64,000 nt of DNA, taken from JABWBP01 sp964522165. GTDB lineage: Bacteria; Calditrichota; Calditrichia; RBG-13-44-9; J075. The notes under the pieces were generated by a model that was given only the letters and a program-made list of their open reading frames with translations, was not told the origin of the DNA and did no database searches. The position numbers were made by a program, and so were the translations under genes. The first letter of the stretch is position 1. Every line of letters begins with the position of its first letter. Shown here one piece after another: positions 43,746-52,123 of this stretch. The DNA lies in the NCBI GenBank assembly GCA_964522165.1, contig CAZFVV010000001.1, forward strand, positions 1 to 64,000, written 5' to 3'.

Positions 43746-44744
43746 TTAAAAGTAGATCGGGAGCGGGATGAAACTGATCACAAAAATGAACAGGCACAGC
43801 CAGCCCAGGGAACGGCGGTCGGGGGTCAGCTCGATCTCGTCATTGTGGGTGGGGGGATGGCGGAAACCGATCAGGCTGAGGATGATCATCCAGGGCAGCC
43901 AGATCGTCCCGGCCGGCCCGCGCTGTAGGTAGAGGAAAATGGTCAACCCGGCCAGCCCGGCAAATACCGTCCAGCTCATCAGGCTGGCCCGGCGTCCCAA
44001 CAGGGCATACATAATGTGCCCCCCGTCCAACTGCCCGATGGGCAGCAAATTGATGGCCGTGACCAGCAGCCCCACCCACCCGGCAAAGATGAACGGAAAG
44101 TGGTACACCTCGCTCATGGGCAGCCGCCCCCCCCCGGCCAGGTCGTTGAAAAAATAGAACAGCAGCGATTTTCCCAGGATGAGCGTGGCCACGTCCTCCC
44201 CCGGGGAGGTGTCCCAGGGGTGAATGGTCTCCACGTGGGCGATGATGCCGTTCAAGCCCGGGAGGGTGAGGTATCCGTAAGCCAGAAATATCAAACTGAC
44301 TGCGAATCCCGCCAGGGGGCCGCCCACGGCCACGTCCATCAACGCCCGGCGGTCCGGAATGGGCGATTTGATGCGGATGAATGCCCCCATGGTGCCGAAA
44401 TGAAAGGCGTAGGGAATGGGCAGGGGAATGTAAAACGGCAGGGTCACGTTGATTTTATGCCAGCGCGCCGCCAGGTAATGCCCCATTTCGTGGCAGGTGA
44501 GGATCAGCAGCACGGCAAAGGAATATTGCCAACCCTTGAGCAGCAGGGAATAATCGCGCAGGATCGCGTCGATCTGGTAGCCCAACAGGCTGGCGCCCAT
44601 CATCATGGTAGTTAGAATGGTTACGAGGAACAACAGCGCGTTCAGCCAGGGACGCTTATGCCGCACGGTCTCCCAGCGCGGCGGCGGAAGGGGAGGCAGG
44701 GCGGTGAGGTTGCCGTTATCATCGAATGAAGGATTTTTTTCCAT
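43746..44744 (-). CDS. site-2 protease family (M50) membrane metalloprotease
   Basis: 332 residues with several membrane helices. The zinc motif HEMGH is in LLILTCHEMGHYLAARW and the third ligand region is NLLPIGQLDGGHI, the NPDG-type motif of M50 proteases. A conserved FGTMGAFIRIKSPIPDRRAL loop links them, as in plant and bacterial EGY-type S2P proteins. It cleaves transmembrane segments within the membrane, often to release regulators; the substrate is unknown. It heads a two-gene unit with the next membrane protein. Confidence 0.92.
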   Translation of the reverse strand: MEKNPSFDDNGNLTALPPLPPPRWETVRHKRPWLNALLFLVTILTTMMMGASLLGYQIDAILRDYSLLLKGWQYSFAVLLILTCHEMGHYLAARWHKINVTLPFYIPLPIPYAFHFGTMGAFIRIKSPIPDRRALMDVAVGGPLAGFAVSLIFLAYGYLTLPGLNGIIAHVETIHPWDTSPGEDVATLILGKSLLFYFFNDLAGGGRLPMSEVYHFPFIFAGWVGLLVTAINLLPIGQLDGGHIMYALLGRRASLMSWTVFAGLAGLTIFLYLQRGPAGTIWLPWMIILSLIGFRHPPTHNDEIELTPDRRSLGWLCLFIFVISFIPLPIYF

Positions 44745-44841
44745 GCAAAAGCCTCAATGTAAGCGTCAATAATACAAAATGATTCCGCCGTTCTCAACCG
44801 CAAAAAGCGCGGGGAGCAGTGGAAGCCGGGGTGCCACGGAC

Positions 44842-45037
44842 GCAGCACAAATTGCACTGGAGGCAGAGCCTCCAAGAGTGCGTTACACAGCAGAGCTGTG
44901 TAACGAGTAATTTGATATATCTCGTTCCAGTGCTCTGCACGGAACGGATTCTTTCGAGGTTCCGCCTCGAATTTGTGCAATTTGTGCTGCGCCCAGTGCC
45001 ACGAAGTGGCTCCTTTGAAGCAAAACTTCAGTTTTGC
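44842..45037. repeat. multi-branched palindrome cluster
   Basis: A perfect 15-base outer inverted pair (GCAGCACAAATTGCA at 44842-44856, its complement at 44976-44990) encloses four hairpins: 44858-44874 (7 pairs, loop AGA), 44881-44905 (11 pairs, loop AGA), 44923-44946 (10 pairs, one bulged A, loop TCT) and 44954-44970 (6 pairs). Two more follow, CCACGAAGTGG-type near 45000 and a GCAAAACT/AGTTTTGC palindrome near 45020. The outer stem sequence recurs at 48086-48203. It takes up most of a 313-base spacer. Confidence 0.85.
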
Positions 45038-45057
45038 CCCTGCCCCCGCTCCCGGCG

Positions 45058-46563
45058 TTACGCGCCATAGAGGTAATACACGCTCTCGCGCGGGACAATG
45101 GCGTCGAAAATCTCTTCGTTGTGAGAGATCATCAAAATCGCCTTTCCTTCCCGCTGCTTTTCCTGCAGGGCGGCGATCACTTTTTGAATGCTCAGGAAAT
45201 CCAGCCCGTTGAGCGGCTCATCGAAGATCAGCAGGTCGGTGTCGAGCACCAGGGTGCGCAGCAGGTTGAGGCGCTGCTTCTGGCCCCCGCTGAGGTGGGC
45301 GACTTTTTTGTTCAAAAAAGCGCCGTCGATCTCCATGTCGAACAATTCCCGCAAGCGCATGCGAATGTAGGCGTCGTTCAGTTCTACCCGCGAGGGCAGC
45401 CCGCCGAATACCTCTTTGACCTTCGCTTTCAAGTTCAGGGCTTCGTCCGCGTGTTGAAAGGCCATCCCGGCCAGTTTTCCCCACACCAGCTTGCGCCAGG
45501 CGGCCCCGGGAGTTCGCTCGCTGAATTTCCAGCGCCCGATGACCATTTCCAGGTTTTTACACTCCTGCAATCCCATGATAATCTTCGCCAGGGTGGTTTT
45601 GCCCACCCCGCTGGCGGCTTTTAAATAGATGATTTCTCCCGGTAGAACGTGTAACATCCCGTAATCCTTGCGGCTGCCGTCGTTGGAGATGATCATCTTT
45701 TTCCCGAAAACCTCGTAGCCGCCGCGGATTTGCAGCAGCGGCTTTGCTGCCGGATTTTGGGGCGCAGCGACCGGTTTTTCCGCCCGCAGCCACTCTAAGT
45801 AGGCCCGGGGGGCGAAATCGCGCAGCGCCAGCCCGCCCCCCCGAAGGGATAATTCTTTATAAGCGATTTGTTCCCGCAGACCGGCATATTTTTCGTACAC
45901 TTCGCTGATAATCGAATAATCGTGGGTGATCAGCAGGGCGGTAAACGGGAACCGCTGGAATTGTTCGAATAATAATTTCAGGAAGAGGTTGCGGAAATTG
46001 TTGTCGAGACTGCCGGTAGGCTCGTCGAAGATGAATAAATTGGTTTCACCGCCGCCGGAAGGCTGCGGATTGGACTGCGCCAGGCCGATCTTTTTGAAGG
46101 CCATGGCCAGCAGGATGCGCTGTTTTTCTCCCCCGCTGGGGCGGTACGGTTTGGGATAGACGTTCAGGATATTTTGAATGGGTTCATCGCGCCCGGTATT
46201 CCAGAGGCGGCGCAGGATTTCCTGCTCCCCGGGGGCGGTTTTCAGGCTGCCCTCTTTCAGTTGCTCGCTGAGCCGGAGCAGGGGATTCAGATGGGTGGAA
46301 GGCTCCTGGAACACGAAAAACCCGTTTTGCTGAATGCGCCGGGTGGATTCCTGCTCCAGGTAGGCGGGGTAATCCATGCCGTTGATCTGCACCTCTAAGA
46401 GCGCGGGATCCAGCAGTCCGAAAACCGCTTTGGAGAGGATGGTTTTGCCAATGCCGGATTCTCCGAACAAAAAGGTGATTTTATGATCGGGAATATCGAA
46501 CCGGTCGATGGAAACGATGGTCTTGTTCAGCCGGGCGATGTGAATTCGGAATTCCAGGGGCAT
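45058..46563 (-). CDS. ABC transporter ATPase with two fused nucleotide-binding domains
   Basis: 501 residues. Domain 1 has Walker A GESGIGKT, signature PSGGEKQR and Walker B LFIFDEPTGSLD. Domain 2 has Walker A ASGVGKTT, signature LSGGQKQR and Walker B LLIFDEPLNGLD. The layout resembles peptide/nickel (DppD-DppF, GsiA-type) ATPases fused in one chain, though both halves are divergent. It should energise uptake through the permeases encoded upstream at 49.8-51.9 kb. It is 18 bases after the pYEATS-like gene, so last in that operon. Confidence 0.9.
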   Translation of the reverse strand: MPLEFRIHIARLNKTIVSIDRFDIPDHKITFLFGESGIGKTILSKAVFGLLDPALLEVQINGMDYPAYLEQESTRRIQQNGFFVFQEPSTHLNPLLRLSEQLKEGSLKTAPGEQEILRRLWNTGRDEPIQNILNVYPKPYRPSGGEKQRILLAMAFKKIGLAQSNPQPSGGGETNLFIFDEPTGSLDNNFRNLFLKLLFEQFQRFPFTALLITHDYSIISEVYEKYAGLREQIAYKELSLRGGGLALRDFAPRAYLEWLRAEKPVAAPQNPAAKPLLQIRGGYEVFGKKMIISNDGSRKDYGMLHVLPGEIIYLKAASGVGKTTLAKIIMGLQECKNLEMVIGRWKFSERTPGAAWRKLVWGKLAGMAFQHADEALNLKAKVKEVFGGLPSRVELNDAYIRMRLRELFDMEIDGAFLNKKVAHLSGGQKQRLNLLRTLVLDTDLLIFDEPLNGLDFLSIQKVIAALQEKQREGKAILMISHNEEIFDAIVPRESVYYLYGA

Positions 46564-46581
46564 ATTGGGATATGGTATTTT

Positions 46582-47352
46582 CTATTTCCCGGCCGCCTCT
46601 CTCAGGGCGTCGCACATGGAAAATTCGATCTCGAGGTTTTGGCTCTCCATCCACACGGTGATGTAAACCCGGTTTAAACATCCCCAGCCGGTATAAGTAA
46701 AACGGAAACCGGTGGAAGGGTCTGTTGCGTCATTCTCTTTCCGGGCAAAACTGGGGTGGTTGAAGAAGTAGGTCACTTTTTGAACTTTGCCTTGAAGCTC
46801 CCGGGGAATATCTAACCAGAGGGAAAAATTATAGCGTTTGTCGCCGATTTTGGCATATTCCGTGTTGGGAACCACCCGGTAAACCGCGCCTAACACGATC
46901 GGGGGGATTTCCCCCGGCGCGGAAATTTCCTGCTGCCAGACCTGCTGCCGCCAATCCCGCCCGGCCAGGTACACGCGCAGCAGATGCCGGCCTTCTTGCA
47001 ACCCCTGGAAAGCATAACGCCCGTAAGCGTCGCTGATGCTGGGGCCGAGCCATTTTTTCGATTCCGAATGATAGAGATAGACCTCGTACCCCGCCAGGGG
47101 AATGGGAGCCTTTCCGGAGGCGTTATAGAGGTACAGCGAGCCGGTAACACTCAACGATTCGGATTGGGCCGTTAGCACCCCGCTGCACAGCAGTAAAAAG
47201 CTCACCCAGGCGGCAAGGAAAAAGCGCCCCGGGCGCCGGGTTTCTTTTTGGCGTTCAAATCCGCAGCCGCGCTTGCCTTCCCGGGACATCCCCCATCCCC
47301 GATCAGAAATCATAAATCCTCCATCCGCAATCTTAATCGTGCGTCTCATCAT
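46582..47352 (-). CDS. secreted/membrane-anchored protein with carboxypeptidase-regulatory-like and candidate pYEATS domains
   Basis: 256 residues. A long basic leader precedes a hydrophobic signal or anchor (FFLAAWVSFLLLCSGVLTAQS, about 43-63). Then comes a CarboxypepD_reg-like beta-sandwich (SVTGSLYLYNASGKAPIPLAGYEVYLY ... YAFQGLQEGRHLLRV). The C-terminal part has VQKVTYFFNHPSF and FTYTGWGCLNRVYITV, the strand and GWG pattern of the prokaryotic YEATS-like (pYEATS) domain. The ATG follows AGGGGAGGT two bases after the preceding stop, so it is translationally linked to that membrane protein. Function unknown; pYEATS assignment is moderate. Confidence 0.7.
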   Translation of the reverse strand: MMRRTIKIADGGFMISDRGWGMSREGKRGCGFERQKETRRPGRFFLAAWVSFLLLCSGVLTAQSESLSVTGSLYLYNASGKAPIPLAGYEVYLYHSESKKWLGPSISDAYGRYAFQGLQEGRHLLRVYLAGRDWRQQVWQQEISAPGEIPPIVLGAVYRVVPNTEYAKIGDKRYNFSLWLDIPRELQGKVQKVTYFFNHPSFARKENDATDPSTGFRFTYTGWGCLNRVYITVWMESQNLEIEFSMCDALREAAGK

Positions 47353-47354
47353 GT

Positions 47355-48059
47355 TTACCTCCCCTCCGGCGCTGAGAGCATGGCAGCTTCTTCCGGCGCG
47401 CCCGGCGAGGCCGGCTCTTCCATCTCCGCGCTGAGGCCGGGGGCTTCCGAGGGCCGGTTGGCCACGGTTTCCCCGGCCGGCGGCGCGATGGGCATCAAGG
47501 TGATCCTCTGTTTCAGGGGGTAATTCCAGCGCCCCGGCTCCAATTTAATGGTTTCTTCTCCCAATTCGGCGTTGGAGAAGGTGACCGTCATCTGGTTGTT
47601 CTGCTTGTCCAGGGAGATGCTGATGGTCAAGGGCGCGTAGTAGAGGCTCTCGAAATTGATGGTCTGGCGCCGCCCGGTATAATTGACCGGCAGCTCGAAC
47701 AGCCCGCTCTCTTCGATGCCCATCTCCTTGGGCGCCACGTACACTTTTTTATCCGGGTCTTTTTGAACCTGTCCGGAGAGGGAGATGATTTGAACCTCCT
47801 GCTGAAGCTGCCAGAAAGAGAATACCGGCAAACCGATGGCCACGATGGCCGCCACCACGTATAATCCCACGATCGGGATGGTGGAGCTGAGCTTGACCTT
47901 GTCGAAGATCTCCAGCCGGATGGCCTCGGCATTCTCGAATTTCTGGGATTTCAGGATATCGCTGATAGTATTTCCCCGCCGGGTGGACAGCCAGGCCGCG
48001 ATGCCGGCAAAGAGAATCCCGCTGGCCAGGCAGGAGACTAAAATCCATATAAAATTCAT
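47355..48059 (-). CDS. hypothetical two-helix membrane protein
   Basis: 234 residues with two hydrophobic helices (about 5-23 and 60-83: TIPIVGLYVVAAIVAIGLPVFSFW) flanking a short loop, then a periplasmic-looking beta domain (GRRQTINFESLYYAPLTISISLDKQNN) and a Pro/Glu-rich tail. No family recognised. AGGAGGTTT precedes the ATG. It is followed immediately by the pYEATS-like gene, and both lie within the transporter cluster. Confidence 0.78.
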   Translation of the reverse strand: MNFIWILVSCLASGILFAGIAAWLSTRRGNTISDILKSQKFENAEAIRLEIFDKVKLSSTIPIVGLYVVAAIVAIGLPVFSFWQLQQEVQIISLSGQVQKDPDKKVYVAPKEMGIEESGLFELPVNYTGRRQTINFESLYYAPLTISISLDKQNNQMTVTFSNAELGEETIKLEPGRWNYPLKQRITLMPIAPPAGETVANRPSEAPGLSAEMEEPASPGAPEEAAMLSAPEGR

Positions 48060-48080
48060 AATAAACCTCCGTGAAGGAGG

Positions 48081-48210
48081 GGCACGACAAATTGCACTGA
48101 ATTGACTGATTTAATCAACACGCTGAAGCGTGGCAATCTATAATTATTTCGCTTCAGATTGCCTCACTTCAGTGAGCAGTACTCCAAAAATATGCAATTT
48201 GTCATGCGCC
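48081..48210. repeat. second copy of the multi-branched palindrome family
   Basis: The outer pair GACAAATTGCA (48086-48096) and TGCAATTTGTC (48193-48203) shares the CAAATTGCACTG sequence of the cluster at 44.8 kb. Inside are a CACGCT-GA-AGCGTG hairpin (48119-48132), an inverted pair GCAATCT/AGATTGC and a CACTTCAGTG hairpin (48167-48176). The hairpins differ from those of the first copy, the outer stem does not. Confidence 0.75.
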
Positions 48211-48228
48211 CTGTGAAGGCTCTGATGG

Positions 48229-48756
48229 TTAAGAGTAAATTGCCATCCCTTCTTTTATCAAATGCTTATTCTCTTCCGTATTGAATGTTGCCACCGGTTT
48301 TCCGTTCCGGAGGCAGTCCTGCACCAGCTTTTCAACGTTGCCCCCGGCGGCGGCATGGGCGACAAATACCCGGTCGGCCAAATCCGCCATCAAGCGGTTG
48401 CGCTTCAGCGCCCTTCCCGCGCTGACTCGCCTGACTGTTTCATCAAAAGGGGTAACAATCAGCAGCCGGTTTTCCCGGAGCGCCTGTTTTATTTCCGGCT
48501 CGATGCGCTGCTTTATTCCCCTGGCCAGGGCTAATATAATCGGCTGCCGGCCCTTGAGCAGGTAATGCAGCACGTCTCTCTCGATTTGGGAATGAAAACC
48601 GGAGATAACGCAATGGCCCTTATCGCGCTGCTCGCTAGCCCAGTCGTAAGCTTTCAGGATAATGTGCGCCGGGCAGGCGCGGGAGCACAGGAAGGCAATT
48701 TTATGGTGCTTCAAAATTTCGGAATTGCCGTAGCTGTAGAAGTGGAAGGGTTTCAT
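48229..48756 (-). CDS. DprA/SMF-like Rossmann-fold protein
   Basis: 175 residues. Segments IAFLCSRACPAHIILKAYDWASE, VISGFHSQIERDVLHYLLKG and ALRENRLLIVTPF ... RALKRNRLMADLADRVFVAHAA follow the order of the DprA/SMF Rossmann fold (nucleotide or single-stranded DNA binding), without the extra domains of true DprA. Its ATG overlaps the stop of the DUF5615 gene as ATGA, and DUF5615 overlaps DUF433 in the same way. It is thus the third cistron of a toxin-antitoxin-like unit. Function unknown. Confidence 0.75.
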   Translation of the reverse strand: MKPFHFYSYGNSEILKHHKIAFLCSRACPAHIILKAYDWASEQRDKGHCVISGFHSQIERDVLHYLLKGRQPIILALARGIKQRIEPEIKQALRENRLLIVTPFDETVRRVSAGRALKRNRLMADLADRVFVAHAAAGGNVEKLVQDCLRNGKPVATFNTEENKHLIKEGMAIYS

Positions 48757-49088
48757 TCATAAATTTCCATGCACGCTGTTTCTGGATCTGAAATAAACTC
48801 TTCTATTTCAAGCGAGTGTTTTCGAAGCAATTCTGCAATGACCTCAGTGGGTTGGTTCCCGCATCGCAACCAGATGATCTTTGGGGGCGCGCCTCTCAGC
48901 AGGCTGAGTTCATAGAAATCGGCATCCAGGGTAACGATCACAAAATCGGTTTGGCGGGCGTATTCCCAAATTTGTAAATCTTCCGCGCGCGCCATGTTTA
49001 ACAATCGCACTTGCTGCGATCTGGGAAACATATCTTTCAATGCTGTACAGAGCCGGAAGCTTAGATTTTGGTCAAATAACAACTTCAT
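48753..49088 (-). CDS. DUF5615 PIN-like putative toxin
   Basis: 111 residues. The start KLLFDQNLSFRL and the motif FVIVTLDADFYELS carry the acidic residues of PIN-like nucleases; the ending EIEEFI...TACMEIYE is typical of DUF5615. Such proteins are paired with DUF433 partners as presumed RNase toxins. Four-base ATGA overlaps on both sides link it to DUF433 and to the DprA-like gene. Confidence 0.9.
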   Translation of the reverse strand: MKLLFDQNLSFRLCTALKDMFPRSQQVRLLNMARAEDLQIWEYARQTDFVIVTLDADFYELSLLRGAPPKIIWLRCGNQPTEVIAELLRKHSLEIEEFISDPETACMEIYE

Positions 49089-49312
49089 CCAGCCACAACC
49101 CGGGCTTTGTTATGCCGATCCGCGGCAAACGCTAAACAGGCCAGGATGTCGTCTATAGTTAATTCCGGGAAATCCGCTAAAATTTCCTCATAGGTCATAC
49201 CGGCGGAAAGCCAGCCTAACACGTCCCCCACGGTGATGCGCATCCCCCGGATACAGGGCTTGCCCCCCCGCTTGCCCGGCTCGATGGTAATAATATCTTG
49301 ATAGCGATTCAT
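49085..49312 (-). CDS. DUF433 putative antitoxin
   Basis: 75 residues matching the whole DUF433 domain: ITIEPGKRGGKPCIRGMRITVGDVLGWLSAGMTYEEILADFPELT. These small winged-helix-like proteins normally precede DUF5615 genes and are thought to neutralise and autoregulate them. It is first in the coupled three-gene unit. Confidence 0.92.
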   Translation of the reverse strand: MNRYQDIITIEPGKRGGKPCIRGMRITVGDVLGWLSAGMTYEEILADFPELTIDDILACLAFAADRHNKARVVAG

Positions 49313-49341
49313 TTATATTGTCCTCATGCTTTTCAAATTTC

Positions 49342-49542
49342 CTAAACAACTTCAAATTGCAGCTTCTTCAAATTGTTTAATGGGACACGCGCAGTCACTT
49401 TTAAAATTTCGATGCCAACCACATGTTCCTTACCATCAAAATCGAAAATGATACCGTGTTTGATCTCCTCTGACTCGATTATTTTCGATTCATCAAAGCA
49501 GATGTAGATTGCGTCGGCTTTTTCATCAAACATGACTTTCAT
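49342..49542 (-). CDS. DUF2283 family protein
   Basis: 66 residues: MKVMFDEKADAIYICFDESKI ... GIIFDFDGKEHVVGIEIL, the complete DUF2283 pattern. The start with GAAGGAT upstream is preferred over an ATG six codons earlier. The family accompanies toxin-antitoxin genes, and it lies 29 bases upstream of the DUF433 gene, so it may belong to the same module. The 237-base spacer upstream holds nothing recognised. Confidence 0.9.
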   Translation of the reverse strand: MKVMFDEKADAIYICFDESKIIESEEIKHGIIFDFDGKEHVVGIEILKVTARVPLNNLKKLQFEVV

Positions 49543-49779
49543 AGTATATCCTTCATTCATGAAGGGGCTTTCTGTCTTTGGCGGTGTAAATATCTTTCTT
49601 TTAAAAAATTGACCGGCTAAAAGTTAGCCCGTAACCGGGGAGAATTGCAAGAAGTTTATTACCGCAGATTGGCGATGGGTTTCTGCGGCGTTTGCATACT
49701 AATCAAACAAACTCAACTGGCCGTGATCGTCCAGGGGAAGGTAGCGATAGCGCCTTTTGTTCCAGGCTCCCTCCCCGCC

Positions 49780-50643
49780 TCACAACTCATACCGCCGGGC
49801 AAATCCATTGGAAATTTTGTAAATGCACAAGAGGGTGAATACGATCAAAAACGCCGCGGTAACCCCCTGCAAGTGGGTAAAAAACAGGCGGCTGACGTAG
49901 CCGGGGTGGGTGAGGGTATGCCCGATGGCTAAGATATCCTGCTTGCTGTCGATTTTAGCCAGCAGGCTTCCCAGGGTTACCGGCAGGTTTACCGCGCTGA
50001 CCTCGGTGGACAACCCCACGGAGACGATGAAATCGATACTGCACAATAGAAAAATGGTAATCCCGAAAACCGCAATCAGTTTGTTGACGATATGCGCCAG
50101 ACTGTTTTTCCAGAGAATTTCCCGGTTGATGATACGGCTTTCCCGGATGCCGCACACCAGCATGGCGTTGTAGAAATCCAGTTTTTTATAATAGTCGATC
50201 CGTTCCCGCACCAGGTCGGCGATTTCCAGGAAGATGAATACGCTGATGGTGAAGGCGATGAGCAGGATGATCGCCGCGGTGCTGCGCAACACCCCGCCCT
50301 GGATACCCAGGGTGATCAGCACGTACCCCAACAGGATGCCCACGATCTGGGGAACGGAGCGAATCAGGTTGAGCAAAAACGCAGCGGTGAGATAGGGCGC
50401 GGGAGTGCGCAGCTTCTCCAGAAAGTACATTCCCAGCGCGGTTGACCAGCCTAACAACAGGGAGAAGACGATCCCGAACAGGGCGATTACCAGGGTATAG
50501 AAAAATCCCGCTTCGATCTTTTCCAACGCCGGGCGGTTGAGATGGAGGATGTTCCATAGCCACGCCAATCCCACCCCGGCCAGCCAGATCAGCAGCCAAA
50601 GCTTGTCTTTATCGCGATAAATGGTGGTTGCCAATGCTTTCAT
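49780..50643 (-). CDS. ABC transporter permease (MetI-like)
   Basis: 287 residues with six or so hydrophobic helices. The EAA-like cytoplasmic loop is YYKKLDFYNAMLVCGIRESRIINREILWKN. The start MKALATT is preceded by GAGG; the open frame extends 16 codons into a GCGCA spacer repeat and is not used. It should pair with the next-upstream permease and the double ATPase to import peptides or similar solutes. The transmembrane order resembles DppC. Confidence 0.85.
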   Translation of the reverse strand: MKALATTIYRDKDKLWLLIWLAGVGLAWLWNILHLNRPALEKIEAGFFYTLVIALFGIVFSLLLGWSTALGMYFLEKLRTPAPYLTAAFLLNLIRSVPQIVGILLGYVLITLGIQGGVLRSTAAIILLIAFTISVFIFLEIADLVRERIDYYKKLDFYNAMLVCGIRESRIINREILWKNSLAHIVNKLIAVFGITIFLLCSIDFIVSVGLSTEVSAVNLPVTLGSLLAKIDSKQDILAIGHTLTHPGYVSRLFFTHLQGVTAAFLIVFTLLCIYKISNGFARRYEL

Positions 50644-50655
50644 TTTTGCCTCGGA

Positions 50656-50749
50656 AGGCGCATGGCGCAGAGCGCGGAGGGCAGAGCGCAAAAGGTAATG
50701 CGTACGGGGCGTGAAAAGCTTTCTCTATGCGCCATGCGCCATGCGCCTC
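50656..50749. repeat. GCGCA-type degenerate hairpin
   Basis: Left arm GGCGCATGGCGCAGAGCGCG, GAGGGCAGAGCGCAAAAGG; right arm TATGCGCCATGCGCCATGCG. Units of about eight bases pair across the loop. The right arm ends at the TGA stop of the upstream permease gene. Related copies are at 52964-53137 and 55763-55878. Confidence 0.8.
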
Positions 50750-51872
50750 AACGGTTTTCATACTTCCGCGTTTCCGCCTCCAGCCAATAATCGGCGGCGA
50801 TTTCCGTGGCCTTGACCACCCAGAAAATGCCTAACCCGATGGCGAACACCACGTCGAACTGCTTATAAAGGATATTTTGCAGCATTTCGTAGCACAAGTG
50901 CCCCTGGATATTCAGCGCCATCTCGATGATCACCAGCCCGGTGATCAAAAAGGAGGCTTGCTCCTTGAGCGTGGATAGATATTGATAACGGGCGTTCAGG
51001 TAAATGTGCTGGAACACGTGCCCGGGGAACCGCTTTTCCCAGCGCAATATGGAGAGGGTAGAAATGCCCTCCGTGGCGCCGGGCAAGTAATTGTTGTTCA
51101 ATCCCTTGACGATGGCGGTTTCTACGTACCCCTTGCGGCTTTCCGCCACTAAGAAGGTGTAAAATTTCTGGGCGTAGGTGATCAATAATCCGTTGGAAAT
51201 AACGCCCAACAGCACCAGGAAGAAAAATGTATCGGTATTGAACCCGGTGCGGAAGGAATACGCGATCACGTACGCGGGGGAGAACAATACCAGGTAAGCG
51301 ATGCCTTTCCCCGCGGCTTTGGCCAGCAGGCCGGCGGAACGGGCCAGGTCGCGGAGAATTTGCGGAAGGTCTTTTTGCCGGGGAATTCCGGCCAGGCAGG
51401 CCGCTAATTCCGCCAGGTAAGACGTACGGTTTTGCTTCATGCGCACGAAGCGCAGAACCGCCAGGGTTTGCACGCCGTAGTAGGTCAGCAGCATCACCAC
51501 CAGGTAGGCGAGGATGAATTTGAAATACATTCCGGTAAGCTGCCAGAGCTTGCCGCCGCTCAGCCCCTGGTACAATCCCGCTTTCCGGGCGATTTCCTTC
51601 GCACGCCCGGCGCGATAGCGGTCGATGGCCCGCAGCAGGGAATCCGCTCGCCCGGGATGATCGGGATAGTACACATTCAGGGTCTCGCGCAGGAGCGCCC
51701 GGTGCAGGGGGTTGGTGATATCGAGGGACTCCAGCCTCAGCAGGGCCTCGATCTCCGCGTTTCCGGCGGGATTCCCAGGTTTATTCTCCGCTTCAACGCT
51801 GAAGATCAGCGCCAGAAAAATAAGCGAGACGAAAGCGATGCTGAGGAGGTGCTCGGTTAATTTGCGTTTCAT
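50748..51872 (-). CDS. divergent ABC transporter permease with periplasmic insertion
   Basis: 374 residues from the ATG of MKRKLTEHLL. After the first helix (IAFVSLIFLALIFSVEA) there is a roughly 100-residue extracytoplasmic stretch, as in DppB-type permeases. Five more helices follow, with an EAA-like loop SRKGYVETAIVKGLNNNYLPGATEG. A longer frame adds 25 residues without membrane character. It is immediately upstream of the second permease. Substrate unknown; the family is judged from topology and the loop. Confidence 0.75.
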   Translation of the reverse strand: MKRKLTEHLLSIAFVSLIFLALIFSVEAENKPGNPAGNAEIEALLRLESLDITNPLHRALLRETLNVYYPDHPGRADSLLRAIDRYRAGRAKEIARKAGLYQGLSGGKLWQLTGMYFKFILAYLVVMLLTYYGVQTLAVLRFVRMKQNRTSYLAELAACLAGIPRQKDLPQILRDLARSAGLLAKAAGKGIAYLVLFSPAYVIAYSFRTGFNTDTFFFLVLLGVISNGLLITYAQKFYTFLVAESRKGYVETAIVKGLNNNYLPGATEGISTLSILRWEKRFPGHVFQHIYLNARYQYLSTLKEQASFLITGLVIIEMALNIQGHLCYEMLQNILYKQFDVVFAIGLGIFWVVKATEIAADYWLEAETRKYENR

Positions 51873-51979
51873 GGAAAAGCCATTTGCTTGCGCGGCAATA
51901 GTGGTCATTTGCCCCTGCCGGGGCGTCAATTGCGCTGCGCGCGTCATTTATAGTCATTTTTACCCGGCATTACCGGGAA

Positions 51980-52123
51980 AAACTGTCTCACTTTTCACTG
52001 TTCACCCTTCGACCTGCTCGATTCGTCGTTCAGGCGGGCAAGCTCGGGGCATGTTTTTCACTTCCCATTTTTCACTTTTCATCCCCGCATTCGCGGGGAC
52101 AAGCTTTGCACTTTCCACTTCCC
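51980..52123. repeat. CACTTTTCA-type degenerate repeat
   Basis: Imperfect units CTCACTTTTCACTGTTCACC, TTTTTCACTTCCC, ATTTTTCACTTTTCATC, GCACTTTCCACTTCCC. A small CCCCGCATTCGCGGGG hairpin (52084-52099) sits between them. The array starts at the TGA stop of the upstream gene. Other palindromic matter (GACCTGCTCGATTCGTCG) lies at 52011-52050. Confidence 0.6.
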
